Notes under the pieces: generated by a model | The model's input: the letters and a program-made list of their open reading frames with translations, nothing else | Database searches by the model: none | What the model was told of the DNA's origin: nothing | Shown here: one piece after another, positions 1 to 9,210 of the stretch | How positions within the stretch are numbered: position 1 is the first letter of the stretch | How the letters are laid out: every line of letters begins with the position of its first letter | Assembly (NCBI RefSeq): GCF_004320525.1 | Contig: NZ_SIHX01000002.1 | Coordinates: 310,001 to 374,000, forward strand | DNA length: 64,000 nt | Origin: Arthrobacter sp. S39 | GTDB taxonomy: Bacteria; Actinomycetota; Actinomycetes; Actinomycetales; Micrococcaceae | Direction: 5' to 3' | Translations under genes and position numbers: made by a program

Positions 1-280
1 CGGGAGCCACTGACCGTTGATCAGCAAACCCGTGGGTATGGAAGCCAACAGTTCACCTTCGCGTGCTTGGCTACTGAGGGGTGGGGTGGTCAGTGATGAC
101 ACCATAGGGGATGTTCCAATCATGTGAATAGTTGTTGGGGCTTCTACTGTGGTGGGCAATTGCCGTTCAGGTATTCCAGGGCGACGGGGTCAATAGTGAG
201 GCTGACGTTGAGGCCATGCCGGATGTGTGGTCCGTTGAAGCTCGGGGTCAGGCAGCCCGAAGATATTGAGTGCTCAGGTC
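1..280. other. No recognisable gene
   Basis: I see no convincing coding frame, RNA or repeat here. The short frames have no ribosome binding site and no family-like sequence. Confidence 0.4.
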
Positions 281-520
281 TTAGGGGTTTGTTGCCCGGC
301 CAGCGGAGTTTACTGGGGATGTGATGGATTCGATGAGGCAGCGCCGAATGAGGCGTTTACTTAGCCCCGTCCGACGCGCGAGGACTTGATGGGTTGGACG
401 ACGGCCGGAGCTGATCTCCTCAGCCAACACCGTGTTGACTCGTTGAATGGCCCATGCTGGCATCTTGTGATTAGGCAATGCTGTTCCTAAATTCCTAGTG
501 GTGCTGTCCGGGGAATTCAT
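281..520 (-). pseudogene. Possible helix-turn-helix protein remnant
   Basis: The frame encodes 79 residues. The segment from MPAWAIQRVN to LIRRCL (about residues 20-62) reads like the N-terminal helix-turn-helix of small Arthrobacter XRE-like proteins: an amphipathic helix followed by LARRTGLSKRLIRR. After about residue 62 the sequence becomes unstructured and then stops, so no full regulator is present. No clear ribosome binding site was seen. It may be a decayed or truncated regulator, or chance; the resemblance is from memory only. Confidence 0.25.
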
Positions 521-726
521 TCGCCGTACATGAGGTTGGACAGAAAATTCTCCAGGTCAGTTCCGCTGCGACGACTGCCGCCCACGGCAGCGCCGGCTTC
601 GTCGAGCCCCTGTGTCTCCTTCTCCATCTCTGTCTCGAAGTCGGTTCTGTCGCACTTAGTCGTGACGGTATGAGTCCCAGCTTCGCGTTGCATGGGGTGA
701 GTCCCTTCAATCCTGTCGAGGCTTGC

Positions 727-2091
727 TCAGCTTGAAGCCGCTCCGGATGGCTGGGACTGCTTTGAGGGCAGGGCTGAGTGCATGTCCTCATTCAGGTCCA
801 TTCCGCGGGTTTCTTTCATTTTGAAGCCGACGATGATGGTCAGTAGGGCAAGTGCAGCCAGGTAGACGTAGAAGACAGAGGCCAGGCCGATGCTGGTCAG
901 CCAGGTGTACAGATAGGGTGCCGTGCCCCCGAAGACGCCTGCCGCCAGTGACGTCATCACACCTACCACCCGTGCCCGGGCAAATGTCGGTGCCAGTTCG
1001 GCCATCAGTGCCGGATAGAAGCCAACGGCGAGGGCCCAGGCCGTGAGGCCCAGCCCCTGGGCGACGAAGAGGGTCCAGGGCTGGTCGGTGAGAATCATCT
1101 GGATCGGCACGATCAGCAGGATCACCGCGATACCGAGCGCCATGACCATGGGGCGGCGTCCCACCTTGTCAGACAGGTGGCCGAACAGGACGAGGAAGAA
1201 CAGCACCATGAGCTGGGCCAGCAGACTCGCGATGTAGGCGCCGCCCGGGTCCATGCCCTTCAAGGTGATCGCGTTCACCGGGGCAAAAGTTACCCAAGTG
1301 TAGTAGACGACGTTGGTGCAGGAGGAGAGAAGGAAAATGTAAATGCATGCCTTGTATACCCTTGCACGGTCCGCCGGTGACATTTTGCTTCCGGTTGGCT
1401 TCTGATGCTGGTCGGATTTCTGCTCGGTGAACACATCGGTTTCCTTGGCAAAACGCCGGAGGACGAGTACGTACAGGGCGAGCAGACTTCCGAGTCCGAA
1501 GCCGATCCGCCAGCCCCATTCATTCATTACCGCGCTGCCCAACAGGTTGCTCAACAGGGCGGCCGTGGCTGTGGCGCCCATAACGCCGATCATCACGCTG
1601 ACGTAGACGACACTGGTCCAGAGGCCCCGGCGTTCCTTAGGGGCAATTTCAGCAACATAGGTGTACGAGACGCCGGCTTCGCCGCCGTGGGCCAGGCCTT
1701 GAAGCATGCGCAGCACCAACAGGATGACCGAGGCCCACGCCCCGATTTGGTCGTAAGTTGGGACCAGGGCAATGGCAAGTGTGGTGAACGAAAGAGTCAT
1801 CATCGTGACCAGCAAGGTAAGCCGTCGTCCAACTCGGTCCCCGAGCCGGCCAAAAAAGAAGCCGCCAACTGGACGGGCAATAAAGCCGCCGGCGAAGACG
1901 GCCATGGTGGACAGCAGCGCGGACGTGGGGTTGCTGTTGTCGAAGAAGTTGGCGGCCAGATAGGTGGAGAAGATCCCGTAAAGGGTCCAGTCGAACCATT
2001 CCAGCATGTTTCCCGCAGCTGCGGCCCGTACAGACCGGAGTCGGTCCTTCATGGATAAGGCTGCGGCCCCACTCGTATGCAAACTACTCAT
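727..2091 (-). CDS. MHS-family MFS transporter (metabolite:H+ symporter)
   Basis: A 454-residue integral membrane protein with about 12 hydrophobic segments, the usual length for the metabolite:H+ symporter family (KgtP, ProP and ShiA relatives). Family hallmarks are visible: NMLEWFDWTLYG in the first helix, RPVGGFFFGRLGDRVGRR in loop 2-3, and RMLQGLAHGGEAG in helix 4. Such proteins import organic acids or zwitterions with protons; the substrate cannot be read from sequence. The ATG at 2091 has only a weak GGGAT upstream, and an internal ATG at 2052 is possible. It diverges from the luciferase-like monooxygenase gene at 2441, so it may import that enzyme's substrate. Confidence 0.9.
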   Translation of the reverse strand: MSSLHTSGAAALSMKDRLRSVRAAAAGNMLEWFDWTLYGIFSTYLAANFFDNSNPTSALLSTMAVFAGGFIARPVGGFFFGRLGDRVGRRLTLLVTMMTLSFTTLAIALVPTYDQIGAWASVILLVLRMLQGLAHGGEAGVSYTYVAEIAPKERRGLWTSVVYVSVMIGVMGATATAALLSNLLGSAVMNEWGWRIGFGLGSLLALYVLVLRRFAKETDVFTEQKSDQHQKPTGSKMSPADRARVYKACIYIFLLSSCTNVVYYTWVTFAPVNAITLKGMDPGGAYIASLLAQLMVLFFLVLFGHLSDKVGRRPMVMALGIAVILLIVPIQMILTDQPWTLFVAQGLGLTAWALAVGFYPALMAELAPTFARARVVGVMTSLAAGVFGGTAPYLYTWLTSIGLASVFYVYLAALALLTIIVGFKMKETRGMDLNEDMHSALPSKQSQPSGAASS

Positions 2092-2440
2092 GATTTATCC
2101 CAAAGCTATGGCGACAACGGGAAGCGTCATCGCAACTGTTATCAGACCTGGAGAGGCAGAGCGTTCACCTATCGTCGACACGTTCGCGGAGCGCGACCTG
2201 CACGAGATAAGACAATTATCTACCTGTAGGATCCCGGCCGCATGGACGGCCGAATGAAATACCGGAGTGCACTTCGTTAGGAGCGCACTCCCAGTAGAGC
2301 ATGATCGTGACGTACGGCACAAGATGCACTTCGTAGAATTCTTTCGCCCATCTCGGCGCTTCACAGTGAGACCCATTCGTGCTTTACTGAGTGCGTACTT
2401 CGATCGGAGTGTCCGATCACTTTTAGGACTCTAGGAGCCG
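2092..2440. promoter_or_regulatory. Divergent intergenic region with inverted repeats
   Basis: A 349-bp spacer between divergent transporter and monooxygenase genes. Two dyads stand out. GAGTGCAC and GCGCACTC flank CTTCGTTAGGA near 2264-2290. A perfect 7-bp repeat, GATCGGA-GTG-TCCGATC, lies at 2402-2418, about 23 bp before the monooxygenase start. The string TGCACTTCG occurs twice and GCGTACTTCG once, suggesting repeated half-sites. The TetR regulator at 5180 is a plausible binder; this is inference. Confidence 0.45.
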
Positions 2441-3829
2441 ATGATGAGTAAGCGCATCAGTCTCAATGCATTCAATATGGCGACTCCCGGGCACCAGAGC
2501 CCTGGGTTGTGGCGGCATCCCCGAAGCAAGACCGAAAATTACACTCAGCTGGACTATTGGACACACTTGGCGAAACTCCTCGAAAAGGGCCGGTTTGACG
2601 CTCTATTCCTGGCGGATGTCCTTGGCCCCTACGACGTTTTCGAGGGTTCTGCTGCTCCCAGCCTGCGCGACGGCGTGCAGATTCCAGCTAACGATCCCAT
2701 GATGTATGTGTCTGCGATGGCGGCTGCGACCCGGAATCTGGGATTTGCCGTCACGGCGGCGGTGACATTCGAAAACCCTTACGCCCTCGCACGCAGGCTC
2801 TCTACTCTCGATCACGTAACATCGGGCCGCATCGGCTGGAACGTGGTGTCCTCTTACCTTAATAGCGCCGCTCTTAACCATGGAATGTCCGGGCAGATGG
2901 CCCACGACCAACGGTATGAGCTGGGCGAAGAATTCATGGAAGTCGTTTACAAGCTCTGGGAAGGCTCGTGGGAAGACGATGCTGTGGTCTTTGACCGTGA
3001 AAGGGGCGTCTACGTTGATCCTGAGAAGGTCCACCCCATTGGTCATGCCGGGGAATATTTCAATGTGCCGGGCTTCCACATGTGCGAACCGTCTCCGCAG
3101 CGGTCTCCTGTCATCTATCAGGCCGGCGGTTCACCGCGCGGTCGCGCCTTCGCTGCTAAACATGGCGAAGGGCTCTTCGTTAACGTTCTGAACCCCACGC
3201 TCAGCCGTCAGATAACAGGCGACATCCGGGCAACGGCGGAGGCGGAGGGCCGTAACGGCGACGAACTGAAGATTTTTTCCCTGCTGACGGCTGTCGTGGC
3301 CGATTCGGACGCGGCCGCTGAACGAAAGCTTGCTGAGTATCGCAAGCATGCATCCCATGCGGGCGCGATGGCCCTCTTTGGCGGGTGGTCAGGCGTTGAT
3401 TTGAGCAAGTTCCCGCTGCACGAGCCGCTGAAGAACCTGGAATCAAATTCGATCCAGACCGTGGTGAACCTCTTTACCAAGGCCGACCCCTCGCGCGAGT
3501 GGACTCCGGCCGCTATTGCGGAATATCTCAGCATCGGCGGGATGGAACCCGTCATCGCCGGCAGCCCTGAAACGATTGCCGATGAAATTGAACGCTGGGT
3601 CGACGAAGGCGACCTTGACGGCATCAATCTTTCGTACGCTGTCTCACCGGGGGACTATGAAGACTTCGTGGAACTGGTGGTGCCGGAGCTGCAGAAGCGG
3701 GGCCGGGTCTGGAAGGACTACGAGGGCTCCACGCTGCGCGAGTACGTCCGTGGGGAAGGCAACCCCCACGTCTCGTCAACTCACCCCGCTGCCAGCCACT
3801 CCATCTCCAGCCGGTTTGCCCCCAGCTAA
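2441..3829 (+). CDS. NtaA/SnaA/DszA-family flavin-dependent monooxygenase
   Basis: A 462-residue TIM-barrel luciferase-like monooxygenase of the nitrilotriacetate/dibenzothiophene-sulfone class. The length and the segments RFDALFLADV, SGRIGWNVVSSY (about residue 130) and YQAGGSPRGRAFAAKHGEGLF fit that family. These enzymes use reduced FMN supplied by a separate NADH:FMN reductase and O2 to oxidise an organic substrate. A flavin reductase gene lies 2.2 kb downstream. Two ATGs lie in tandem; AGGAG at 2433-2437 sits 3 nt from the first and 6 nt from the second, so 2444 may be the real start. The substrate is unknown. Confidence 0.9.
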   Translation: MMSKRISLNAFNMATPGHQSPGLWRHPRSKTENYTQLDYWTHLAKLLEKGRFDALFLADVLGPYDVFEGSAAPSLRDGVQIPANDPMMYVSAMAAATRNLGFAVTAAVTFENPYALARRLSTLDHVTSGRIGWNVVSSYLNSAALNHGMSGQMAHDQRYELGEEFMEVVYKLWEGSWEDDAVVFDRERGVYVDPEKVHPIGHAGEYFNVPGFHMCEPSPQRSPVIYQAGGSPRGRAFAAKHGEGLFVNVLNPTLSRQITGDIRATAEAEGRNGDELKIFSLLTAVVADSDAAAERKLAEYRKHASHAGAMALFGGWSGVDLSKFPLHEPLKNLESNSIQTVVNLFTKADPSREWTPAAIAEYLSIGGMEPVIAGSPETIADEIERWVDEGDLDGINLSYAVSPGDYEDFVELVVPELQKRGRVWKDYEGSTLREYVRGEGNPHVSSTHPAASHSISSRFAPS

Positions 3830-3838
3830 AACAGCACG

Positions 3839-3877
3839 AACCGAGGTGCGGCTGCTACGTGCAGCCGCACCTCGGTT
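3839..3877 (+). terminator. Perfect 17-bp hairpin after monooxygenase gene
   Basis: Arms 3839-3855 and 3861-3877 are perfectly complementary around a TACGT loop, starting 9 nt after the monooxygenase stop. It has no strong U tract, so it may act as a bidirectional or leaky terminator or as an mRNA stabiliser before the MFS gene. Confidence 0.75.
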
Positions 3878-3923
3878 CCGTGACCGTCCTCATCAAGCGC
3901 GTCGACGCCCCGGAAAGGCCACC

Positions 3924-5189
3924 ATGGCAGGCACAGCAACGGTTGCTGCAGTCAGCACCAGACCTCACACCAAGAGTGCAGTCCTGATTATCTGCGTCGC
4001 GACACTGCTCAGCATCAGCGTGTGGTTCTCTGCCTCATTTGTCATCAAAGGCATTTCCGCTCAATGGCAGGTTCCGGACAGTCAGCTCTTCTGGGTGACG
4101 TTTGGTGTCCAGGCGGGCTTCATTCTCGGGGCCATCGCGTCCGCGCTTCTGCGCCTACCAGACCGACTCAGCGCTCGGGTACTCTACAGTTCCTGCGCCG
4201 CTGGCGCCGCCACAGCCAATCTCCTGCTTCTAATGTTTCCTACCTTCGAGGCCGCACTGGCGCTGAGGCTGGCCACAGGAGTCTTTCTGGCGGGAATCTA
4301 TCCTGTTGCCGTCCGAGAAACTTTGGCGTGGGTAAGCCCCGGACGGCGAGGTTTTGCCTCCAGCACACTGCTCGCCGCCCTGACCATCGGCTCCGCAGCT
4401 CCGCACCTAATCAACGGTGTGGGAAGCGCGGATTGGCGGGTTGTCATTATTGCCACGAGTATCTGCTCAGTTGTCGGCGGCCTAATGTTCCTTCTTGTAC
4501 CGGGGACCGCCCCGTACAGGGACACCGGAACCCGCGTCAGCCTGCGTCAGGGACTTGCCGTGCTCAGGAACCGCAAAGTCCTGCTGGTAAACTTGGCATA
4601 CTTCAGCCACATGTGGGAGCTCTATGCCATGTGGACGTTTGTGGGGGCCCTGTTCGCCCACCGTATTTCCGGCGGTGCGGCGCCTACTGGCCTGGTTGCG
4701 GTGGCTTCTTTCATCATCATCGCTTCGGGTGCTTTGGGATGTATCGCTGCCGGGCTCCTAGCCGACCGCTTTGGCAAAATCATCATTTCGCAGATGTTTA
4801 TGCTGCTTTCAGGTGCGGCAGCGACCTTGGTGGCGATAAGCGCCACCTGGGGACCAGCGGTTTTGCTGTCCTTGTGCATCCTCTGGGGAATGACCGTTAT
4901 CGGAGAGTCGGCTCTTCTTTCTGCCCTGCTCCGCGACCATTGCCCTGAAGCCCATGTTGGCAGCGCGCTCTCGGTGCAAATGGCTGGAGGCTATGCAATC
5001 AGCGCCGGCAGCATCGCCCTGTTCCCGCTCCTTGCCGGGGCCCTGAGCTGGGAGCTGGCAGTGCTTGCGCTCGTCCTTGGCCCGGTGGTCGGAATCACCC
5101 TCCTCCAGTTGCTAAAGTCGGGGCCGCGTCCGCAACGTGGTAATCGCACTGAATCAGCCACAAGTGGCAAGTTTGCATCGTGTCCCTGA
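3924..5189 (+). CDS. MFS transporter
   Basis: A 421-residue membrane protein with about 12 hydrophobic segments. The ATG at 3924 is chosen over the longer upstream frame because GGAAAGG (3912-3918) lies 5 nt before it and because the upstream part overlaps the monooxygenase gene in another frame. The first helix contains LLSISVWFSASFVIKG, and the family loop residues RLPDRLSAR follow helix 2. It probably exports or imports the substrate of the surrounding monooxygenase cassette. The end overlaps the TetR gene by 10 nt if that gene starts at GTG 5180, which suggests co-transcription. Confidence 0.85.
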   Translation: MAGTATVAAVSTRPHTKSAVLIICVATLLSISVWFSASFVIKGISAQWQVPDSQLFWVTFGVQAGFILGAIASALLRLPDRLSARVLYSSCAAGAATANLLLLMFPTFEAALALRLATGVFLAGIYPVAVRETLAWVSPGRRGFASSTLLAALTIGSAAPHLINGVGSADWRVVIIATSICSVVGGLMFLLVPGTAPYRDTGTRVSLRQGLAVLRNRKVLLVNLAYFSHMWELYAMWTFVGALFAHRISGGAAPTGLVAVASFIIIASGALGCIAAGLLADRFGKIIISQMFMLLSGAAATLVAISATWGPAVLLSLCILWGMTVIGESALLSALLRDHCPEAHVGSALSVQMAGGYAISAGSIALFPLLAGALSWELAVLALVLGPVVGITLLQLLKSGPRPQRGNRTESATSGKFASCP

Positions 5190-5815
5190 CAGCAGACGGC
5201 TCCATGACCCTGCGCGAGCGGAAGAAACGCCAGACCATGGAAAGCATTTTGGCTGCCGCTCGCGAAATGCTCTCCGAAAATGAATACTGCAGCATTACGA
5301 CGAAGGAAGTGGCCGCCAGGGCCGACGTCGGCGAGGCAACGCTCTTCCGCTACGTGGTCAACAAAAAGAACCTCTTTCTCCTCATCTACGAGGAGTTCTT
5401 CAACGACGTGCTGCAAGCCTGCCTGGACGAGGACGCCAAAGACACCACCGAAAATGGCACGGCAAATTACTACATCGGCAGGATCACAACGATGTACACA
5501 TCCCTTGCAGGGCTTTACAAGCGGGACCCCGACAGCGGCTACGTGTACGTCCGAGACTCTTTCAGCCCGGAAGACTTCGGCCAGCGCGGCTTGGAGCAGG
5601 GCGACCGTTGGCACGACCTTGTCGAACGGGTCATCCGCAGAGGCCAGGACGCCGGAGTCTTCCGTCCATCACCGCCGCGTCTCATGGCACAGAACGTCCA
5701 CGCGATCTATGTTCACGAAGTGCTGGCCACACACGCCCGCCGCCGCGACCCCAAAACAATAGACCAGCGATTAGCGACGCGCATCTCCGCACTGGCTGAA
5801 ACACTGACGAGCTGA
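5180..5815 (+). CDS. TetR-family transcriptional regulator
   Basis: A 211-residue regulator. The N-terminal three-helix DNA-binding domain is clear: LRERKKRQTMESILAAA, then ITTKEVAARADVGEATLFRYVVNKKNL (recognition helix about residues 40-60). The remainder is a helical ligand-binding and dimerisation domain. Start is GTG 5180 or ATG 5204 (MTLRERKK); neither has a strong ribosome binding site. It probably represses the monooxygenase, MFS, reductase and hydratase genes around it in response to their substrate; dyads at 2402-2418 and 5938-5969 are candidate operators. Confidence 0.88.
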   Translation: MSLTADGSMTLRERKKRQTMESILAAAREMLSENEYCSITTKEVAARADVGEATLFRYVVNKKNLFLLIYEEFFNDVLQACLDEDAKDTTENGTANYYIGRITTMYTSLAGLYKRDPDSGYVYVRDSFSPEDFGQRGLEQGDRWHDLVERVIRRGQDAGVFRPSPPRLMAQNVHAIYVHEVLATHARRRDPKTIDQRLATRISALAETLTS

Positions 5816-5937
5816 AGCACCGCGGTCGAACTGACTTTATCTGCAGCTTCCATTGCTCCTAGGACATGGACGGCCCTTGTATTGGCCGCCAAAATTGCCC
5901 TCCCACCTCTTGTGAAACTTCATCTGCAAACGCATAA

Positions 5938-5969
5938 TGAAAGTGCACTCCGAAGAGAGCTTACTTTCA
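5938..5969. promoter_or_regulatory. Inverted repeat before flavin reductase gene
   Basis: TGAAAGT at 5938-5944 is mirrored by ACTTTCA at 5963-5969, 18 nt apart, 41 bp before the flavin reductase start. The spacer contains GTGCACTCCGAAG, whose reverse complement resembles the GTGCACTTCG strings seen before the monooxygenase gene. This is a candidate operator shared by the cassette. Confidence 0.4.
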
Positions 5970-6010
5970 CAATCACTTTGGATGTCTCAGCCACAGTCGA
6001 AAGGAACGAA

Positions 6011-6514
6011 ATGTCTGTCATCAATGTCTCTGAATCCCTGGATGTCCGCAAAGCCTTCTCCAACTTTCCCTCCGGCGTTGCAGGCATTTGCGCAATAGTG
6101 GACGGAGTACCCAAAGGCCTGGCTGCATCGTCGTTCACAGTTGGAGTCTCCCTTGAACCGCCGCTGGTCTCTGTCGCCGTGCAGAATAGCTCAACTACCT
6201 GGCCCTTCCTCCGCGAGGCTGAACGAATCGGGGTGTCCATCCTTGGCGCCGGTCAAGAGTTAATCTGCCGTCAACTGGCCTCAAAAAATCCGGACAAGTT
6301 TGACGACATTTCCTACATTTCGACAGACGGGGGAGCCATACTAATCCCCGGCTGCTCGCTCTGGCTTGACTGCTCCCTGTTCGCCGAGTACCCCGCCGGT
6401 GACCATGCCGTGGCGCTCCTGGAAGTACACGGTGCCGATGTTCACCTCCAGGAAAGCCCAATCATCTTCCACGATTCCAAGTTCAAGTCCCTTGACCTAG
6501 CCGGCTCCCGCTGA
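6011..6514 (+). CDS. Flavin reductase (NADH:FMN oxidoreductase) family protein
   Basis: A 167-residue protein of the HpaC/NtaB split-barrel flavin reductase family. Diagnostic parts are VRKAFSNFPSGVAGICA, GLAASSFTVGVSLEPPLVSVAV (flavin-phosphate region, about residues 40-60), and WLDCSLFAEYPAGDHAVALLEV near the end. It should reduce FMN with NAD(P)H and hand it to the luciferase-like monooxygenase at 2441. ATG 6011 is preferred to the longer frame because AAGGA at 6001-6005 precedes it at proper spacing and the family normally begins near this point. Confidence 0.9.
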   Translation: MSVINVSESLDVRKAFSNFPSGVAGICAIVDGVPKGLAASSFTVGVSLEPPLVSVAVQNSSTTWPFLREAERIGVSILGAGQELICRQLASKNPDKFDDISYISTDGGAILIPGCSLWLDCSLFAEYPAGDHAVALLEVHGADVHLQESPIIFHDSKFKSLDLAGSR

Positions 6515-6600
6515 GCCGAAGGTAGAGAGACAAGCACAACTACCTTCATTCGATGAGGGCCGGTTCACTCACCTGCTTGGCTTCCAGCAAAGGAGCAGAC

Positions 6601-7035
6601 ATGACCTCCAACTGGCTGCGCGATCGACCCCGTATTGGCCAGACCGCACAACTGTCGCGAACCATCACTGAAAAAGACATTTCGCTGTTCACTGAAATCA
6701 GTGGAGACCGAAACCCGCTGCACTACGACCTAAACGTGGCAAAGGCATCCCGGTTCGGAGAGATCGTCGTCCAGGGAGGTGTAACCAGCGCCATCCTCAA
6801 CGCCGTTGTCGCCGAGGAACTGCCAGGACCGGGCACGGTCTTCCTTAACGTTAACTGGAACTTCAAGGCGCCTGTACGGCCAGGTGACGTCATCACCGGA
6901 CAGGTAGAAGTAACCCAGGTGCGAGAGGATAAGCCCATTACCAACCTCAACACCACAGTGGTACGAGGAGATGGCACCGTCGTACTCGAAGGAACAGCCA
7001 TCTGCTACACCATGCAGACAAATGAGGTCCGTTGA
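6601..7035 (+). CDS. MaoC-family hot-dog hydratase
   Basis: A 144-residue hot-dog-fold protein. The segment FTEISGDRNPLHYD (about residues 31-44) carries the Asp and His of the (R)-enoyl-CoA hydratase/MaoC active site, followed by GGVTSAILNAVV and the substrate-loop motif FKAPVRPGDVITGQVEV. AAAGGAG at 6590-6596 fixes the ATG at 6601. The role may be hydration of an enoyl-CoA or related product made in the cassette. No CoA ligase is nearby, so the substrate is open. Confidence 0.88.
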   Translation: MTSNWLRDRPRIGQTAQLSRTITEKDISLFTEISGDRNPLHYDLNVAKASRFGEIVVQGGVTSAILNAVVAEELPGPGTVFLNVNWNFKAPVRPGDVITGQVEVTQVREDKPITNLNTTVVRGDGTVVLEGTAICYTMQTNEVR

Positions 7036-7480
7036 TGCCGACCTGTGAGTGGTGTTCAAACGCCTGACGTCACCTCGACTTGCCCGTAACGGCTGTAAGG
7101 CTAAACACCCACGGCGTCGTGCACCTCACTTCTGCCGGATGATCGGAATTTAGGCAACGCCAAGACGGACAAAGTTCGTTTAGCATGCCGGCACCGCACC
7201 CTTCCACGAATACCTTCCTATGGGGCCGCTTGGCCTCTTGCTTCCATCGACGTTGCGCGTAGTTGCGCGTCGCCCACATCGGCCCCTGACCTTGGCTGCC
7301 GTCGAAAAGCAGGCAGCTGGAGCCGATGTATTCCCGGGCACCCAGGCGGCTCGAATTGCGGTAATTCGGGCTAAGCGTGAGCACCTCAACGGGGTTTTTG
7401 CCATGACCTACCGATCGGCCAGCCTCACAAGAGGGGTGGCGTGCAGGCTGCCATGTCCTGATGGGAGTCTGACAAGCGCC
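7036..7480. other. Gene-poor stretch before IS relic
   Basis: About 445 bp after the MaoC gene. Minus-strand frames are open but show no ribosome binding site or recognisable family. It may be degraded coding sequence; I could not identify it. Confidence 0.3.
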
Positions 7481-8290
7481 CCCATAGTGAACTGACGCCG
7501 CGCCGCCGGCGCACACGCCCACGCTGAACGGGAAAGGTGCGGCGGACCATTGTGCATCGGACCCGCTGAGTAAATCCCTGCCATCACTGAGCTCCGGCGA
7601 CAGTGGTTACCGCGGTCCTGACCAAAGGTGTGGAACCGCGAGGCCGGCGGAATCATTCCGCTGCGAGGTCAGCGCCGGACGCCTCTCGGATCCTGGCGTG
7701 CGATCGTGCCGAGGCTGTGGGACCTGGAGAGCCGGTGACAGGGGCACAGATCCAGGCGGCCCGGGCCTTCGACCGCCGCTGTGAACGCGACGCCGCCGGG
7801 ATATGATCCGCACCGACCGTTCAAAAAACTCGGCAGGATTCCGACGGTGGCGGCTGGCGAGCCGACCCTGTCCAAAGCCCGGCAAGCCACCGCACATCAC
7901 TACCAGAAACTGGTTTTCGACTACGTCCACGTCGCCGTAGGTGACTACACCCGCTTCGCCTACGCCGAGGTATGCCCGATGCGAAAGGCCCTGCACGGGG
8001 TTCCTCACCAAGGCTGCAGCCGCCATGGCAGCCCACGAGGCACCGGTCAAACGCGTCCCCGGGCGCCAAGCACCGTCCTGATCAAGTACCGCCACCCCTG
8101 GCAAAACGGCAAAGCAGAACTTTAACGCAACCTTCAGGAAGGCTGCGCCCAGCGGCAACCCCTCAACCTCAAACAGGCACACACCCACGCCCTGCAACCA
8201 TCCCTAAGTTCTCTACAGCACCCCCCGGCCTCAGAGCAGCCTCTGAGGCAAGCCGCCCAATCAGCACGCGCAATCAACCTACTGGCTGAG
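7481..8290 (+). pseudogene. IS481-type transposase remnant
   Basis: Pieces of an IS481-family DDE transposase are spread over the three forward frames. KKLGRIP at about 7819 corresponds to the conserved KKLGRIPDGGGW, FDYVHVAVGDYTRFAYAEV (about 7915-7970) is the catalytic-core segment, and HPWQNGKAEL (about 8093-8122) is the C-terminal NGKVER motif. Frameshifts and in-frame stops separate them, so it is inactive. The N-terminal third is hardly recognisable, and no terminal inverted repeats or target duplication could be defined. Confidence 0.7.
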
Positions 8291-8373
8291 TACTAGGCGA
8301 GGATCCGCAGATCCTCCCCTGTAGCGGCGTGTTGGGGAGCGCCAACGTAAGTTGCGAGGTTGCTCATTGCTGA

Positions 8374-9105
8374 CTAACGCCATTGCCTTAGCCGAGCTAT
8401 TTCAGCGGCTACCTCGGGCAGGTGCTTTCGCTCGTTGAGGCCCCGGGCCGGATTTAGCCTGGTGCTACTTGACCAAGCCGCAATTTCTGGCTGTGCTTCA
8501 CGCCGCGAAGCGCTGTTGAGGCTGGCGCTGGTTAAGGAGAGCAGATCATCAACGTGTCCGGTGTAAATCACCGGCAGCGAAAGATAATTCTTCTCTTCGT
8601 CATCACCTCGGGTCGCTTCTACGACGGCTAATGTCGCAGCGCTCCAGCAGGCGTATCCAAGAGTGACATATTGCAACGACATCCGCCCTGTTTCAAAAAC
8701 AGGTTTTGGCGCAATCGTCCCAAGCCCTGTTGCTGTGCAATCAACGTAAATTTCACCTAGCGGTCGGGCTTCGTGGCCCCGAAAAAAGTCAATGCCGCCG
8801 CTCCTAATGCGTTGGACGCGGCCGCTGCGGGACACGCGTTCGATGGAGGCCAAGCGATGGAACTCCGACTTGCTGATTGTTGCACCGCGAAACTGTGTCG
8901 GCTCAACAGTTCGGTCAAGCCGAAGGAAGAGGCCGGCGTCTTCCAGTTGGTGTGCGAGGTCTCGACCAGTCGTTACCTCTGCTGCTGCCTGGGCCAAGGT
9001 GCTCTGATACCGGAGCCGGGTGTGTACGAGATCGAGAGGCTGAGTCCACGAGCGATCAATGTACCAACCATCGCGCGAGCGGACCCACGAGATAGAGTTA
9101 GACAA
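8374..9105 (-). pseudogene. Truncated FAD/NAD(P)-binding oxidoreductase, C-terminal half
   Basis: A 243-residue frame that matches only the C-terminal half of a larger FAD/NAD(P)-binding monooxygenase-like family: ISWVRSRDGWYIDRSWTQP, then GLFLRLDRTVEPTQFRGATIS, GEIYVDCTATGLG and VVEATRGDDEEKN. The two Rossmann domains expected before ISWVR (roughly 200 residues) are absent and the upstream DNA does not encode them. It is therefore probably a 5'-deleted gene, left after a rearrangement near the IS481 relic. The family assignment is from remembered sequence patterns. Confidence 0.55.
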
Positions 9106-9210
9106 TGGTCGCTAACGCCGGTGCATTGGATGCCGCCCCCGTGGCACCTGCAAACTAACCTCGAACGAGAAGCCTTCCAGCGACAAGAGGCCGGGGCTGG
9201 TGCCGTCACT

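Noticed and set aside
3516-3923. N-terminal extension of the MFS gene at 3924
   Set aside because: It overlaps the monooxygenase gene and terminator hairpin, and a good ribosome binding site precedes 3924.
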